From: Spirodela intermedia
Lineage: Eukaryota > Streptophyta > Magnoliopsida > Alismatales > Araceae
Assembly (NCBI GenBank): GCA_902729315.2
Contig: LR746269.1
Location: 9,150,231-9,214,230, forward strand
Reading direction: 5' to 3'
Length of the DNA stretch: 64,000 bases
Part shown: positions 35,379-49,089 of the stretch, in pieces
Numbering within the stretch: position 1 is the stretch's first letter
Layout of the letters: every line of letters begins with the position of its first letter
The notes under the pieces: generated by a model
Databases searched by the model: none
Seen by the model: only the letters and a program-made list of their open reading frames with translations
What the model was told of the DNA's origin: nothing
Position numbers and translations under genes: made by a program

Positions 35379-38300
35379 CCACCTTGTGCTTTGTAGAAGA
35401 GTTCATGAGAGGAGGAGCTTGGCCTCAACATGCTCATTACTTGCATCTATGAGCTCGCCAACCTCATATCACCCTCCATCGTCCTTAGTTCACACACCAA
35501 TGTCATGTTTACTACCTCCTTCAACCTCTTCCTTGCCAAGTTCATGCTCAACAATACCAACAATCCCCACCACCACCCTTGGGAACATCTACTAAATACA
35601 TGTTTCATCCACTCAACCAGTCACTAAACGCATGTCTACTTACTAGCATCACCAACTCTATCGTCTTTGTGTGCTACACCAATAGTATGGTTGTCACAAG
35701 GTGGTCAACTTAAACTTACGTTGCCTGCTCTTCCTGTCCTATCCATGGTCATCCTCAATGACACCAAACAACCCTCTCTTGAGAATATACTCTTCTTGCT
35801 CAAAGGGCTAGTGTGTATTCTTCTAACATACGATTGTTATATAGGAGAGGACAATCTTTTTTTTTTAGGTTCCCATATTTTCATATTAATAGAAAGGAAA
35901 CCTCGTATCTTCTCATTTTTCTACTCTTGAGATAGGGTCCCCCTAAACCCTAATGCAACAACCTTAATCACATAGAGTGCAACAATGGCCAACATGGGCA
36001 ACATATATTATTGTAACTTACTGATGAGATAGACTCAATAGTCTGAGCTCAAGATGGACTTCACACCACTTTGGATGAATTACTATTGTGCTTGTGTTGA
36101 TATACATGTACATACTTACATGCCCACCTGCATAAGCTCATGTCAATGACAATGTTCTACACCTAGAACCTTGTCCTTTTATGTTACCCATACAATAATT
36201 GTGATAACATTATCTAAGGGTGAGCAACAAGGTAATTATGGATGAGGTCCTCAAATAGCCAAATGTCAATGTCCCACTAACAAGTTGGTGATGTTCATTG
36301 AGAATTGTTACACTTTCTTTGGTAATGTATTGCTTTAGGAGTGATACAGAAAAGACTAAATGAATCATCAATCTTCTTAAAGAGGTTGAGGTAATAAGCT
36401 ATATTGGTCATAAGGTGGGTTAAACATAATACTAAGGGTGTATTACTTTTTAAAAATACTTTCTTATTATCTAATTCTAGGATGTTTTTCTTTATTTATA
36501 CTAAGCGGGTTGACACAAGGGTTAATATAAGTTGAGTTAATTTGATTATGTTGACATATTAAAAAAAAAGAGAAATTCACACAATTTTATAGTGGTTTAA
36601 CCTTTCCTAGCCTACATCCAATTACCAAAGGTTCTTATCCTTGATTTTTACTATTATGCCTTAGAAAATTATTGTTGAACTTAACAAGTTCAACATATCC
36701 CACTACACAATAGATTTCAGAAGTCTGTCTCTCCCCACTAACTATGAGGATATCATGTTACCTTTTTCTCTCTTGTTATCTATACTTCCAAGAGTGACTT
36801 CATAAAAATGATAATATGAGACTTAAAATCTGATCTATAACCTAAGAGGATGATCTTTTTTTGTTTTGTAGACTTTTAATTCTTCAGAAAATTGTGGCAA
36901 AGAAGTACTTGTAGTAAAAATAGATATATAGTTTTGATACAAACACAATAAGTTGATATGCCATTGAATAGCACTTGCAAAGCTCTTAATATTGATTTTT
37001 TGTAGAGCCCAAAAACTCCTATCTAAAATTTAAATACTTGAGATTTCATCTATCAACCCACATGATTGTGTACATAGTTAGGTTATCAATTTGATCTGCT
37101 TTTGTTCATATCATTTCTCAAACAAGTGTGTGAGATTTTCTAATTTTGTTTTGATCTTTGGACAGGTCAAGATATGGTGTATCTAGTTAGAGAACTTATA
37201 ACATGTGTCAAGTTGTTCTGAGATGGTTGACATGTGAGATATCTTGGAAGAAATCTTATAGTCTATCTTGAGATTTGATCCAACATCAGTCGAGCTGACA
37301 TACTTTCTCTTTTCTTTGGTTTGACTTAGTAGTTGCTATGCCAACTCATTTGTTTTTCTGAGATCTTTTCCCTTTGTTCTGAGCCTTACTTTCTTCTATT
37401 GACATTCTAGATTGTTATGTCTAGCCAAGAAAAAATGTTGGATATCAATGTTTATGTACACTTATCTAGAATGTCTAGCATATGACATAATGTGTGGATG
37501 AACTTTCTTGATTTTTTGGGCAACTAAAAATTGAGAGAGCTTCTGTGAGATCTATTGCATGATATTTAATTTGATTTTATCTAAGTCAACACACAACTTA
37601 ACATATTTTCCCCCTCTACTTTACTTGGATCAACATTTGGGTTGAGACACTCTCTCCTTAATTTTTTTATAAAACCTTTTTACTTTATTAAGATTTTAAT
37701 TTTTTTTTGATATATGCCTTTGATGAAGACTTCTATTGGTGTAACACTTGAAAATACAATGCAACAATGAATGCACTAGATCTAAGAATTTGCATATTCA
37801 TTTGGACACTAGTGCAATAATAACGTATTTAATGATTATTTCTTAATATTTTGTGATTACTTGTTAACATCAAAATGTTCAAAAAATAATCTCCCAAATT
37901 TTTCCATTAAAAAATATTTGAGAAAAATTATTCAATCATGAAATGTGAAGGATTGATGATGTTGTCATGAAAGAAATCAATTAATTTCTCTTTACAGTTC
38001 TATATAATGAAGCATTCATAATTAAGAAAAGTAATGTTTTCATATATTTTGTTCCCCCTTGAATATATACATAATTATTCTTAAACTTCTCACCATTTTT
38101 TTCAATATCAAAAAGATATGAGAAGATAGATAGGAGTGAAAAGAGTTTCAAGTTGAAGATTTGAATTGCCATCTAGGGAAACCTCTTTCTAAGTTAACTA
38201 GCATCTATGCATGTTGCAATGTGGCGATGCTGATGGTAAAGTTATGTGCCTAGAACCTTGTTCTTTCATACTGAGGGTGTCATAGTGGTACTTAGAGGGG

Positions 38301-39418
38301 GGTAATACAAAATGGGCCATCATCTTCTTTACCTAGTTGTGAGCCTCTTGATCTAGGCCTTTTGGTCCATCCCCATGGTGGCAAGCTTGTTGGCCATGGT
38401 GGTCCATCTTAACCCCTTCAATGCCAACATTACTGCTGCTGCTAATTCTGTTGACCTCTAGGGAGTCAGGCCTCCACCCTTGTGGACTTCTAATATTTGA
38501 TTTAGTAAATCTTATTTGGTCAATGACAACTATTCTCCAATCTTAGCACAACCATAAAACAAGGCATTCAATCAAGTTCATTGATAAAAACTATATTAAT
38601 TTCACTCTCATCAAACCTAAATTGCTTGTTTTAGTCATAATCGATCATAAAAGATGATGCCAATCCCCTTTTCGTTGACTTTTGTTCACATGACATGAGA
38701 AAAGGATCCTGCAAGACTGCAATATTGATTTGATATCACGCACTAGATACATTCGATGGGTGTCTTGCAAGCTTCTAATGGCGTTTCATGTGATCCACAG
38801 CTTACTTATGTTTACTCAGGGACTAGCGAACACGAGGAATGATGGGGAGCTAAGAGTGCGAAGAAGCATGGCCAACCATGGAATAAGAGAGTAGATGATC
38901 AGTGGAATATGTGTAAGTTTCTGAGGGGGAGAGAGAGGGAGAGAGAGAGAGAGAGAGGGAGAGGACTCTTCGAGGAGGTCCACATCAACTATACCTTAGA
39001 ACACCAAAGATGGTTGACTTCTATTGACTGTACAGTCCAACAGAACTAGTCAGCGTCACCCAGCTAGATTAGTTTTGAGCTTGATAATTTCATGAATAAA
39101 TAAAAACATATTAAATACTTTTAAATTAATTTCATGCAAGAACAGAAAACAACTCTCGTGAAATAATTACTCATAAACCCCTAAACCTGGTCGATTTTTG
39201 TATTTATTCTACTGAGTTTATGAAATGACAAAAACCCTAGTATTCTGGCCGCTTTTAAAGACTGATAGATCAAATTAAAGTATAGGTAGAGGATTAATAA
39301 ATAAACTATTTATGGTAATCATAAACCAAAAAAGTGTGTTTAAAATGACACTTTTGACCCTCAATTGAAGAAGGAACACCGATTTAGGGATAATCAGACT
39401 CATCTGAAACCCTAACCA
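34691..39418. other. AT-rich intergenic DNA, transposon-like in texture, no gene recognised
   Basis: 4.7 kb with no exon homology on either strand. Sequences around 36,500-37,700 have the look of decayed LTR-type DNA, but I found no intact LTR pair, primer-binding site or polyprotein. GA tracts are at 35357-35378 and 38930-38962. Confidence 0.5.
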
Positions 39419-42400
39419 TTACCTATTTCTGCCCCTGATGAATTTGGTTCTGGAGGCTTTCCTCTCCATCTTCTCCCTCTTCTTCCGGGTCTTCTCATCC
39501 TCCTCCTCCTCTCCCTGTGTAGTAGCCACAAGATCCAATTATTTATAATACTTCATAATATATATACATACATATTTGACATCAAATTAAATAAAATAAA
39601 ACCCCCATGGGCGTGGGGACATCTAGTCTTGGAATACCTGAGAACCAGGTAAGAGTCCTTTCAGAAGGCCAGAAAACTTGTACGCCCCAAAAGCTGGGAT
39701 CTGCGGGAACCAAGATGTATTCAGAAATCTTACAAGGTTTCGATAGAAATTCTGAAATTTAAATGAACATGAGATACGACTCAGTAAACCGATAGACCTT
39801 TCTGGTAAAGATTTGGAGACAACAGAGAGGACAATCTTGGGTGATCCAATTTGAGAAAAATCAATAAACCGATAGATCTTTCTGGTAAAGATAATGAAAA
39901 AGATGAAGAAAGAATGGGGAAAATCTATTGGAATAGTTGACTAATTTATTTTCCATTTAAAACTCGTGTTTACCATTAAGAGTCATAATTCTCCAATTAA
40001 AGCATCTATTTGTATTTCTAAAATTATGTTTGAATATGGAAACATCAGCAGAACCCACTCGTACCTTGGCAAAAATCACCTGTCCAGTTGTTTTTTTTTT
40101 CACTTTGAAGTCATGTTTATGATGAAAGACCATGATTATCAACATAATTACTGTAAACACCCCATTTAGAATCGAGGGTTCAGCAGAAAAGGACAAGATC
40201 AATTTAACTCAAAACCAATTGACAAAAATCCATCTGTATCACCACAGTTCTCTTTTTAATTGTGGGAGAATAACATGTCCCCTCAAACACTAACTGACCA
40301 TTGAACCTCATCACATTGCTGATGGGAATAAAGTACTCGCATTTCAAGACCAACAACGATCTCTATCAGCCATATCGGATTGTCCAATTATAAATCAATA
40401 TAAGCATGGGTTTTATTTATTTTTTCAGTGATATCCTCCAAATAACAGTACACTTTGATCTCCTCGAGTTAGAGGAGTCAACCCAACCTCATCACTGGAA
40501 ATTGATTGGCAACACCATCCAGAACAAGGAGTTGTCTCTATTTACCAAATATCTCAACTAAAGGATACTATTGCCGGTTTAAAATTCTTGGCAGCGACTC
40601 GAGGTAGGAAGAGATCCTCAGTAAGAGTAAGGGGAAGATGGGATTTACTCTCTTGTAGACTGACAGGCGATATTATACTTACCACCAGATAAGTGTACCA
40701 AAACTTATCGGATATGATGGACGCCAGCTGAACAAAGATCGTTATGTAGATCACATCATGTAAATAGCTGCAAGAGAGCATTTAAAAGAATGTGTTAGGT
40801 TTCGGGGATGTGAACTGCCACAGAGAAACAATCTACACGCAGACCTATCCAGGAAACGAAAGTCCATAAATTGTAGTATAGTTCCTCCTAGAACCATTCT
40901 CAATGATTACATCACATTCAAGAAATGAGGAGCACAGGGAGACAAGAAACACCGTCACTGAACCAATGTCATAGGCCAAAAGCAATTACATGAAAGAGCA
41001 TGTTAAGAGGTGTACGATCAGATCAAAGACGATGAGTAAGATGATGAGTTAGTGACCCACAAAAGGGTGAGAAGGCAGCTGCAGTAGTCTTAAATTACAC
41101 AAAGTGGGATGCCAGAATAAGGTTCTAAAGGTAAACTGCAAACATGCACGCTTTGTCTTGTTTTCTTTCTTTTTATTCTATTGTTGTTGTAAGGTGGGGG
41201 GATGTTTCAGAGCAAAGAGATATATAACTTACCCCGTTTTAAGTAATGATAAGAATAATAATGATGATGATGACGACAATGACGACAATGGTGATTATGC
41301 CTGGAATTGAACAGTACACAGAGCAACTCCAGAAATTTCAAGGATGATTAAGGTTATAACAGCGTCATGCTTAAACATGTGGCCATGGCAGGGCCTCAAT
41401 GAACAACATTAGGTATAAACAAAACAATTCTTCCACATATAAAAAAAATATTTGCAGATAAAATGCTTGCAACGAGGGTGGTGAAAAGATACCCGCAAAT
41501 ACCATCAGATTTCATATCAAATCCACCATCTAGAAGCTCGCCATCATCAGAGTATGCTGGCTTTGCCATTTTGGCGAGTTGTTGGTATGGAAGCAGATAA
41601 GCCGCAGATGTTACAAAAAGACCAATCCAGTGCTTCCAGCTAGTAGACGAGTGGAAGATGAGCATCCTCACCAACACATGAATGACCTGAATATTGTTGA
41701 GCCAGAAACAAGAACGCAAAATTCAAAATTGTGCCGTTCATGAGATGGCAAATGATCAATCATAATGCATACTATAAACATAAAATAAAAGGTCTGGAAA
41801 AAGAAATTTCCCAATGATAGCGATTCAATAGATGGTCCGAACATGGTAATTCCAAGCTAGAGAACCAACAAAGGTAATGATCATTCATCACAGCCTTCGT
41901 TGATAGTTCAATGCTACGGAATGAACATGGCAATCCTTATGATGGGTAACTAGAAAAGGCAATAATTGCCGCAGCCCTCAGGCGCCCAAGACCTCCTTCG
42001 TACTTCAACAATTATAGAAAAGAGAAATAATGAGTAAGAAGTATCTACGGTGGCAAAAAAATTACTGCAGATTTTTTCAGAGGAAAAAATAATCCTCAAG
42101 TTTCAAAATACTGCCTGGCTGTTCACGTTTGAAACTAGATACGAGCTCACACAGCTCAGCTGAATAACTCAGTGATATGAACGATTCAAAACCTACAGAC
42201 CAGGGGATACCGGATAATGAAACTCAAGGATTTCGAAAATCCTATTTGAGAAAGACTCTCCTTCTGTTCTCGAAGAATCCATCTAGCGCTACGAGTATCG
42301 GCAACGAAGACATCACACATCTTTCCGGACTGATACTAAATTCCCATCCTTGATGCGTGCCCATGGCAAGCCTTATTGACAGAGGAACCCAGGAACAAAA

Positions 42401-42720
42401 CTCCTAGATTGGTTAGAATAATACAACGAGATTTAGGCGTGCCCTAAACCAAAGAATTGGAACCTCGGGATCCGGAGTATTTACGCACGAAACGCGAGAT
42501 AATCGTCAGTAAGCTTAGCTTCGATCTCATTCCCACGCAATTCGAATCCGAAAGCAACTTAACCGTCGATCATGAGCAGTCTGGTGGACAACAATTGGAA
42601 GATGAAAACGGGATCAAAAGGGAGATCAGAGCCTACATTACTGGCGACGATGAAACGGAGGAGCTTGGACATGTGCTTCTTGTTCTCCTCCCTCCTCTTC
42701 TTCGCTCCCTGGTTAGCCAT
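39419..42720 (-). CDS. TMEM208: TMEM208/SND2 ER membrane protein
   Basis: Five exons: 42720-42637, 41686-41493, 40767-40683, 39700-39638, 39514-39419; all GT-AG, phases close to 173 aa, the family size. TMEM208 (SND2) is a small ER membrane protein of the SRP-independent targeting route. Visible: N-terminal MANQGAKKRREENKKHMSKL, hydrophobic helices around VIHVLVRMLIFH and IGLFVTSAAYLLPY, LLDGGFDMKSDGICGYLHDV, a further helix IYITIFVQLASIISDKFWY, IPAFGAYKFSGLLKG, and a basic tail rich in EEEED then KTRKKREKMERK. The start codon lies five bases from a long GA run in the 5' leader. The gene is divergent from AFG1-like to its right. Confidence 0.92.
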
Positions 42721-42723
42721 CGC

Positions 42724-42725
<2 letters not shown>

Positions 42726-42763
<38 letters not shown>
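42726..42763. repeat. (CT)n in TMEM208 5' leader
   Basis: About nineteen CT units on plus, that is GA in the TMEM208 sense strand, ending five bases before its ATG. Confidence 0.92.
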
Positions 42764-42764
<1 letters not shown>

Positions 42765-44496
42765 CTTTTTCCTCTTCTTCTGACTCTTCTTCTCCAACTC
42801 CGGTCAAGCTCCCTCAACTCCACCACCTCGAACCCCCCGCGGTCAAAAACGGTTCCGACCGCAACCGAGTTAGATCCGATATATGATTACCGGTCCTACC
42901 CGATACCGACAACAGAGACTCCGACCCTTTTATATTATTCTATAGAAATCACGGAAAAAACAAATAGAGGGAGGGACAAAAATACAAATTTCAATTCCAT
43001 TCGTACTGCCACGTGGCTATCCATCCCACCCCTTAGGTTATGGCAAAAAATTGCCACATGGCGAGCTAGGCTGTCCCAGCCATTTCCTCCCTCTTCTACC
43101 CCGGGCCACATTTAATTGGCCAGGCCCAAATTCTCGACTCACTAAAAAATATGCCCCCAATAATTCAACAATTTCTTATAAACCCTGGAAATATATTTAA
43201 ACATTTCCTTCATGTCCACGTTCCAAATCCGAGATTATACCCGGTCCAGATCGGATCCGGTATGAGGGAGCACGTCACCACGGAGGGAAAAGTTCAGTCG
43301 TGACAGGTGTCAGATTCTCCATTGATCACGTATAAAGGACAATTAATGACTGTTTGAATAGTCAATTATCTCTTTGTAGACAAGCGCGGACTATTCTGAT
43401 TGTTAATATTAGTGAACTCACGTGTGATATCCAGAGAGCGACGCGTGGAAGGTACGAGGCGCAACAACCCCCAGCAGGCCACGTCAGTGTCCCGATCGGC
43501 TGGTAAAGCGCGAACCAGGGGGCGCGTACGCAATACCCGCCGTTGTTGACTGAGACATCTTTCGATGGCTTAAAAAGTATAGTACATCTCACTACGGACA
43601 ACCACCGTCCGTAACGCTCGCCGCGGAGGGGCTCGTGGCGGAGCGAGACTGATCTTCTCGACGACGCAGAAGTCTCTTGTACGAGGGTTCGAGATGGGTC
43701 TCGGTCCCCAACACGCGATGCCGTGACTGTTCTCCGCGGCTGCGGGTCCCACTGTAAAACTGACGTGGACCTGTCGAGGCGTCAATGGCTGTCCCCCGTA
43801 TGTTGATAGGGCCCGGGGCAACGATAAAGCCGTCGAGGAGGAGTGAAGGAAGCCGTGTTGAAGATCTACGGCTCCGTCCCTCTCTCTCTCTCCGCCGACG
43901 TAGTTGGAAGCTCCTGTTTTTGTCTCAAATTGTGAGTTCGTCGATTTCCTTTTTTCGTCCGGTTTTCTTCTTGTTGCTGGTGTTACTGTTGGGTAAAAGT
44001 GGGGTTTTGGGGGGCACTCAATTGGCTGATGGATCTCGTTGAAAGGGAAGCGATGAGTGTCGGCCGCTGTTCTTCCGCGATCTGCTCGGTCGATTCCGTG
44101 AGGTGCTCTTTGGCCGGCGCGCCCGGAGTTGTGCCGCCTGGCACAGATTTCTGTTCTTCCTTTTTTTAAAATTGTGAACAGTTCAGAATCTCTGGTCCGC
44201 GGAGAAGCGAGCGGAGTTCTTGCCCCTGAGGTTTTGGTATGGTGATTTAAACGCGTGGTTTTCCTGTGATGGAAAATGCCACGTATCTCTGTTTGGTTTC
44301 ATTGAAATATTATGTTTTTTTTCCCGATTCGCTTGACTCTGAGGAGGAAATTTTAGGAGATTGATCTAGTTTACGATCGATGAATCTATCAATTTTATGT
44401 CCAAAATTATGACTATTTTGGCTGTCATTTCTGGTTATTCTGCCTCTTTTTGGTGTGGTTTCTGTGGTGAGGCAAGTTTTACTTTTAATGCTTCAG
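42764..44496. promoter_or_regulatory. Divergent promoter region between TMEM208 and AFG1-like
   Basis: The two genes point away from each other. ACGT-core elements are seen: palindromic G-box GCCACGTGGC at 43008-43017, CCACGTCA at 43479-43486 and TGACGTGG at 43761-43768. A probable AFG1-like 5' non-coding exon ends at 43931 (AAATT|GTGAG), with the acceptor at 44496 (TTCAG|GTTC). Confidence 0.5.
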
Positions 44497-44542
44497 GTTC
44501 TGCATTTTGGCACGCTGCTCTAATTGCAGCTCTGAATTGACC

Positions 44543-47500
44543 ATGAGATCAATAGCTCGAAATCTCCGTCGAGTTTGGTTGACTTATCGACACCAAAGTG
44601 GAAATCTGCGGCAAACTGCACTAGGAAAAAGGCCAAATGTCTACCTCAATTCAGCTCCTTGTTGTTCTTTCAAGATTTCTAGCTATCCGGAGTATACATT
44701 GTTCCCAAGGGCATTTTCGAACCCCGCTGCGAACTATAGAGATGGAGGTATATGCTTTTCACTGATTCAGAAATGGCCCAATAAATGTTCTTCTGTAGGT
44801 TTCCACAAGAAATGCCTGGAATTAAGTATTGATTCTATTGTCTGCTCAATTCTAGACGGGGGAGATGCTGGTCCATTGCTAGAATACGAACGGAGAATTG
44901 CATCTGGAGAGTTGAAGGATGGTGATGATTGTCAGGTACCGTGTCATTGAGAAAATGTTGCATGTTGCCTTCGAATTTAGTATTGGTGGTTGTTGGGGCA
45001 AAGTACGCCCCACATCAGATTCTAAAATCAAGAATGGCTCTCTCAGGTGGAGACCCTTCAGGTTCTGCAAAGACTATTTGATGAGCTTGTAGAATTGCAA
45101 GATAGCTGTCGCTTAGATCGCTATACAGAATCTGGAAAAGCTTCAAGGTGAACAATTGAATTCTCATCCACTTTATATCACTCCAAAAAGATCTCAAGCA
45201 CTTGATAGGATCTTGGGAGTGCGGACGAACTAGTCGCTATTATTTCTTATGCATCCAAAAAAGCTGTCTTGAATCCTTATGTTGACCTGCTGTTTTTGTA
45301 GGAGTCGATGGTTATGGTCTCGTTTCATTCCTCTGTCGTCTTACTCACCAGTCAAAGGGCTTTACCTCTATGGTGGAGTTGGCACAGGAAAGACAATGCT
45401 CATGGACTTATTTTTTGATCAGCTGTAAGTTCAAATGCTACCGTGGACTGTTATTGATGATCAGTCCATTTCGATGTATAAGTTTCTTGTTGATTAACGA
45501 CAGATTATCAATTTTGTGTTTTTTATTCATTTGTTAATTAGATGCTGCTTTTCACATTTCTGTTTTCATGTTATGTATAGATTTTGTTTTCAGAGTTTAA
45601 GGATGTGATCTGCCTTTGAAAAACTGTTCTGGCATTAAAATTCCCAAAATAGTCAAGGATCTTGTTTGAACCTGTCTCGCCTCAGGATCTCTAAAAAGCA
45701 TCATCATGCATCAAACCTCAAGATATACAGAACACTTAAAAAAAAGTGATTTTGTAATGTTCTCTGAAGGCTACAGGCTGACCTAATTTTATCGTTTAAG
45801 ATTGGTATCTTTGTTTGATAATATTGTTGACTTTGCGGTCAGGTTAATAGCCAGTGGTTAATTGTTCATAGTCGAATATCTTGAGTCTGATCTGCAGAAC
45901 TTGAAAAGAATTTTTTTTTTTTTTTATCATATTTCTTCTCCTAATACGTCTATTGAATATTCTTCAAGTGCAGACCATCTAATTGGCGGAAGAAAAGAAT
46001 ACATTTCCACGACTTCATGTTGAATGTCCACAGTCGCCTACAGGTTGGCTTCTAAAATTTTCTTTTCCATTGGCGCTTCCCTTTGATTTAGACTTGACGA
46101 GTACTTCACTTTGAAGTGCTCTCCCCAAAAACATTTTCCCCTCAATTAAGGAAACTCCTTCCCATTTTTACCCTAAATAATTGACCTTGGAAAGCACAAA
46201 AAAAAATATATTTTTGCTTGCTTATTTAATCCATTGTAATCATCTCTCAATGTGAATATTAGACAGACCTACCTTGATTTCATTGCAGAAACATAAGGGA
46301 GTGGCAGATCCTCTCGAAGAGGTGGCCGGGGAGATAGCAGATGAGTCTATGCTATTATGTTTGGATGAATTCATGGTACGTTAGAAACACAAGGGTAGGT
46401 CGTTTTTATGTAACTGCATATTTTGGCCTTCTGGAGAACGTGTTTTGCTTCATCGGCTACATGTAATTTCTGATGCACAGGTGACGGATGTTGCAGATGC
46501 TTTGATATTAAATCGGCTCTTTGGACATTTGTTCAGCAACGGAGTTGTAAGTGATGCATCCCATAGCCTATAATTTTTTTCTTGAAGAACCCTTGCTCCA
46601 CACTTATATTATATATATATTATATTTTATATATATATATATATGCACACACGCACTTAATGCAAAGACGCAATCTTTTTATACGTGAAAATGATTTTAC
46701 TCATTATTCTGATCAGCTCATTGCTCAAATTATTTATTTACTCTAACTTATGGAGCTTTGCAACGATGTGAAGTATATATGCTTGAGTAATTCAAGTTCT
46801 GTGATAAAAATATAATGCTCATGTAGGGTCTGAAACATCGTCTCAATATGTAGACTATGATGTAAGATATGAATCAAGGAGTTGAGATCCTAACCAGAAG
46901 TTAATAAAATGTATCTTTTGTGGAGCGTTAATCAACGAGAAATTTCTGGGTCTTTAATGCGAGAATACATGTTGAATGGCCACCGAATCTGAGAATATTG
47001 TGAAGCATATTTTCTTTGGTTTAATTTGTAATATTCTAAAACCTCTTTCTCGATATGAAGTGAAAAAGCTAAATCTAGGGCTGGAAAGCTAACCCGTCAA
47101 TCATGTGATATAGAATGATCAACTCCTAGTCAGTTTTCTTCGTATCTATCTTCTAGATCAAACATTCCTTTAACAATTTGAACTTGATTCATTCGTGGGT
47201 CAGGTCCTCGTTGCAACCTCAAATCGCGCACCAGATCACCTTTATGAAGGCGGCTTGCAGAGGGATCTTTTCTTGCCATTTATTGAGACTTTGAAGGTAC
47301 TTCTAGTGCTCTGGCTTCACTCATTTCATAGACTCTGGTATCTTTTTCTAACATAAACTTAACACAATGGTAATACAGGAAAGATGTGTATCTCACGCCA
47401 TTGGTTCTTCCACAGACTATCGGAGAATGACTTCTGTAAATCATTCTCTTCTTTATTTTTTTCTATTTCTATCGAGATGCAAGTGAGATTGTTATGAAAT

Positions 47501-47927
47501 TATTGTCATTTTTCAGGGTTTTTAAGAAAATAAATACTTTATATTACTGGTTGCTGTAGGCTGAGCAAGGTTTCTATTTCGTCGGAGATGAGCATTCTGA
47601 GCTCCTCAAGCAGAAGTTCTACTGGCTATCTGGTCAACACACAGCGAGTCCCCAGGTGGTGGAGGTCGTCATGGGCCGCCAGTTGCAGGTTTTTCCTTCA
47701 CCAGGATGAATTTTCTTTCTCTAATTAGAATTTTGTCAAATGCGTGGAAATTCTTAGACTTCCATCCTTTGCCCCCCTCTTCAGGTTCCATTGGGAGCCA
47801 ATGGGTGTGCATACTTTTCTTTTGAAGATCTATGCGACAGACCTTTGGGGGCTGCTGATTACTTTGGCTTGTTCAGTGAGTACTTTTTCTTGGCTACAGA
47901 AAGTACTGATGGCATATATATATATAT

Positions 47928-47965
<38 letters not shown>

Positions 47966-48240
47966 GATGAATGATGATCCACAACTTTCTTGCAGAGAAA
48001 TATCACACGCTGGCACTGGAGGGAGTTCCCAAATTTGGGATCCACAACAGGACTGCTGCTTATCGCTTTGTCACTCTGGTGGATGTACGTGCTATAATAC
48101 CTTGTCCTTTGGAGAATTTCCATTGATGATTTCCTCCATGTTTCTTGGAGAGTCTCATATTCTACCAGAACTGTGGAGAGAACCGCCAACTGAATCATCA
48201 GACCCAAGCCCATATAATCATCAAGAACAACTGCCCCAGT

Positions 48241-48271
<31 letters not shown>

Positions 48272-48596
48272 CTATGGAACTGATTCTTTGTCCCACCCTC
48301 CAATGCGCAGGTGATGTATGAAAACAAAGCCAGGCTTCTATGCACAGCCGAGGCGGTCCCCGTCGAGCTGTTCGAGAGGATTGTGACGGTGTTAGATGCA
48401 CAGAAGATCTCACCGAGGACTTCTTCTCGGTCCATGAGAACCGACGATCTTGATCTCTGCGTTGACAACGAGCTGGGTTTTGCCAAGGACCGCACCATCA
48501 GCCGGTAAGAACCGACTTTATTAATGCTGTTCATAGACTGGGCATCCCCTACATAAATATGGTCTTTGTTTCCATATAAAAATGCTGGATTAACCA

Positions 48597-48632
<36 letters not shown>

Positions 48633-48854
48633 CCACGTGGCAAGAAAACAGGGATCCGGGTCTGTCTGTCCTCCTTTTCTTCCCTCTTAAGTCCGATTTT
48701 TTAGATGGATCTCTCACCCATTCAATGTGGGTTCTTCTTCTTGCCCAGATTAACGGAGATGAACAGCAGGGAGTATCTGGAGCATCACGCCACCTTCCAG
48801 CAGGAGAAGGCCAGCCAAGAAGTGAATGAGAAGGATTTCGTCCTCCAAGCATAG
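44543..48854 (+). CDS. AFG1L: AFG1-like mitochondrial AAA ATPase
   Basis: Thirteen coding exons: 44543-44935, 45047-45147, 45302-45424, 45974-46043, 46289-46375, 46481-46546, 47204-47296, 47379-47435, 47560-47688, 47785-47875, 47996-48084, 48311-48504, 48749-48854; phases close to 532 aa. AFG1/LACE1 is a mitochondrial inner-membrane-associated ATPase of protein quality control. The first about 100 residues are rich in Arg, Ser and Leu without conservation, as expected for a presequence. Visible: Walker [11 protein letters not shown] (to residue 196), [16 protein letters not shown], Walker B LLCLDEF (D255, E256), [61 protein letters not shown] and a C-terminal [18 protein letters not shown] at 44543 is the first in frame after a probable 5' UTR intron. 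One intron carries (TA)n(CT)n and another a (GA)n. Confidence 0.93.
46609..46641. repeat. (TA)n in AFG1-like intron 6
   Basis: Interrupted TA run inside the 657-bp intron between exons 6 and 7. Confidence 0.8.
47918..47964. repeat. (TA)n(CT)n compound microsatellite in AFG1-like intron 10
   Basis: Six TA units followed by about seventeen CT units on the sense strand, 31 bases before the acceptor of exon 11. Confidence 0.9.
48247..48270. repeat. Poly-T run in AFG1-like intron 11
   Basis: Uninterrupted T run of more than twenty bases about 40 bases before the exon 12 acceptor. Confidence 0.85.
48603..48632. repeat. (GA)n in AFG1-like intron 12
   Basis: About fifteen GA units on the sense strand, the reverse orientation to the other intronic tracts in this window. 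Confidence 0.9.
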
Positions 48855-49089
48855 TAATAATATCTCGGGAGGATTCATTAGCCATTATTTATATAGTATT
48901 ATTATCAGATGATGGCCTCCACTGGTTCTCATAAAACGTTATTAATTAGCTATTTTCTCGTTTTTAGCTCTCTTCGAGCATCAATATCTAAAAGTAAATG
49001 TTTTTAAAATCCATTGGCTTGGGGGAAAAAATGCCAAGTGATTATTTATGATTTTGAATAATCTGCGTTGATTTTTAAAAAACTAAATT
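48855..49089. other. AFG1-like 3' region
   Basis: 3' UTR and AT-rich DNA leading into the tandem array. Confidence 0.55.

Noticed and set aside
34691-39418. Possible complete LTR retrotransposon
   Set aside because: No matching LTR pair, primer-binding site, polypurine tract or polyprotein could be found by reading; kept only as repeat-like intergenic DNA.
47830-48885. 351-codon minus-strand ORF
   Set aside because: It covers AFG1-like exons and introns on the wrong strand, including the poly-T and CT repeats; its codons make no recognisable protein.
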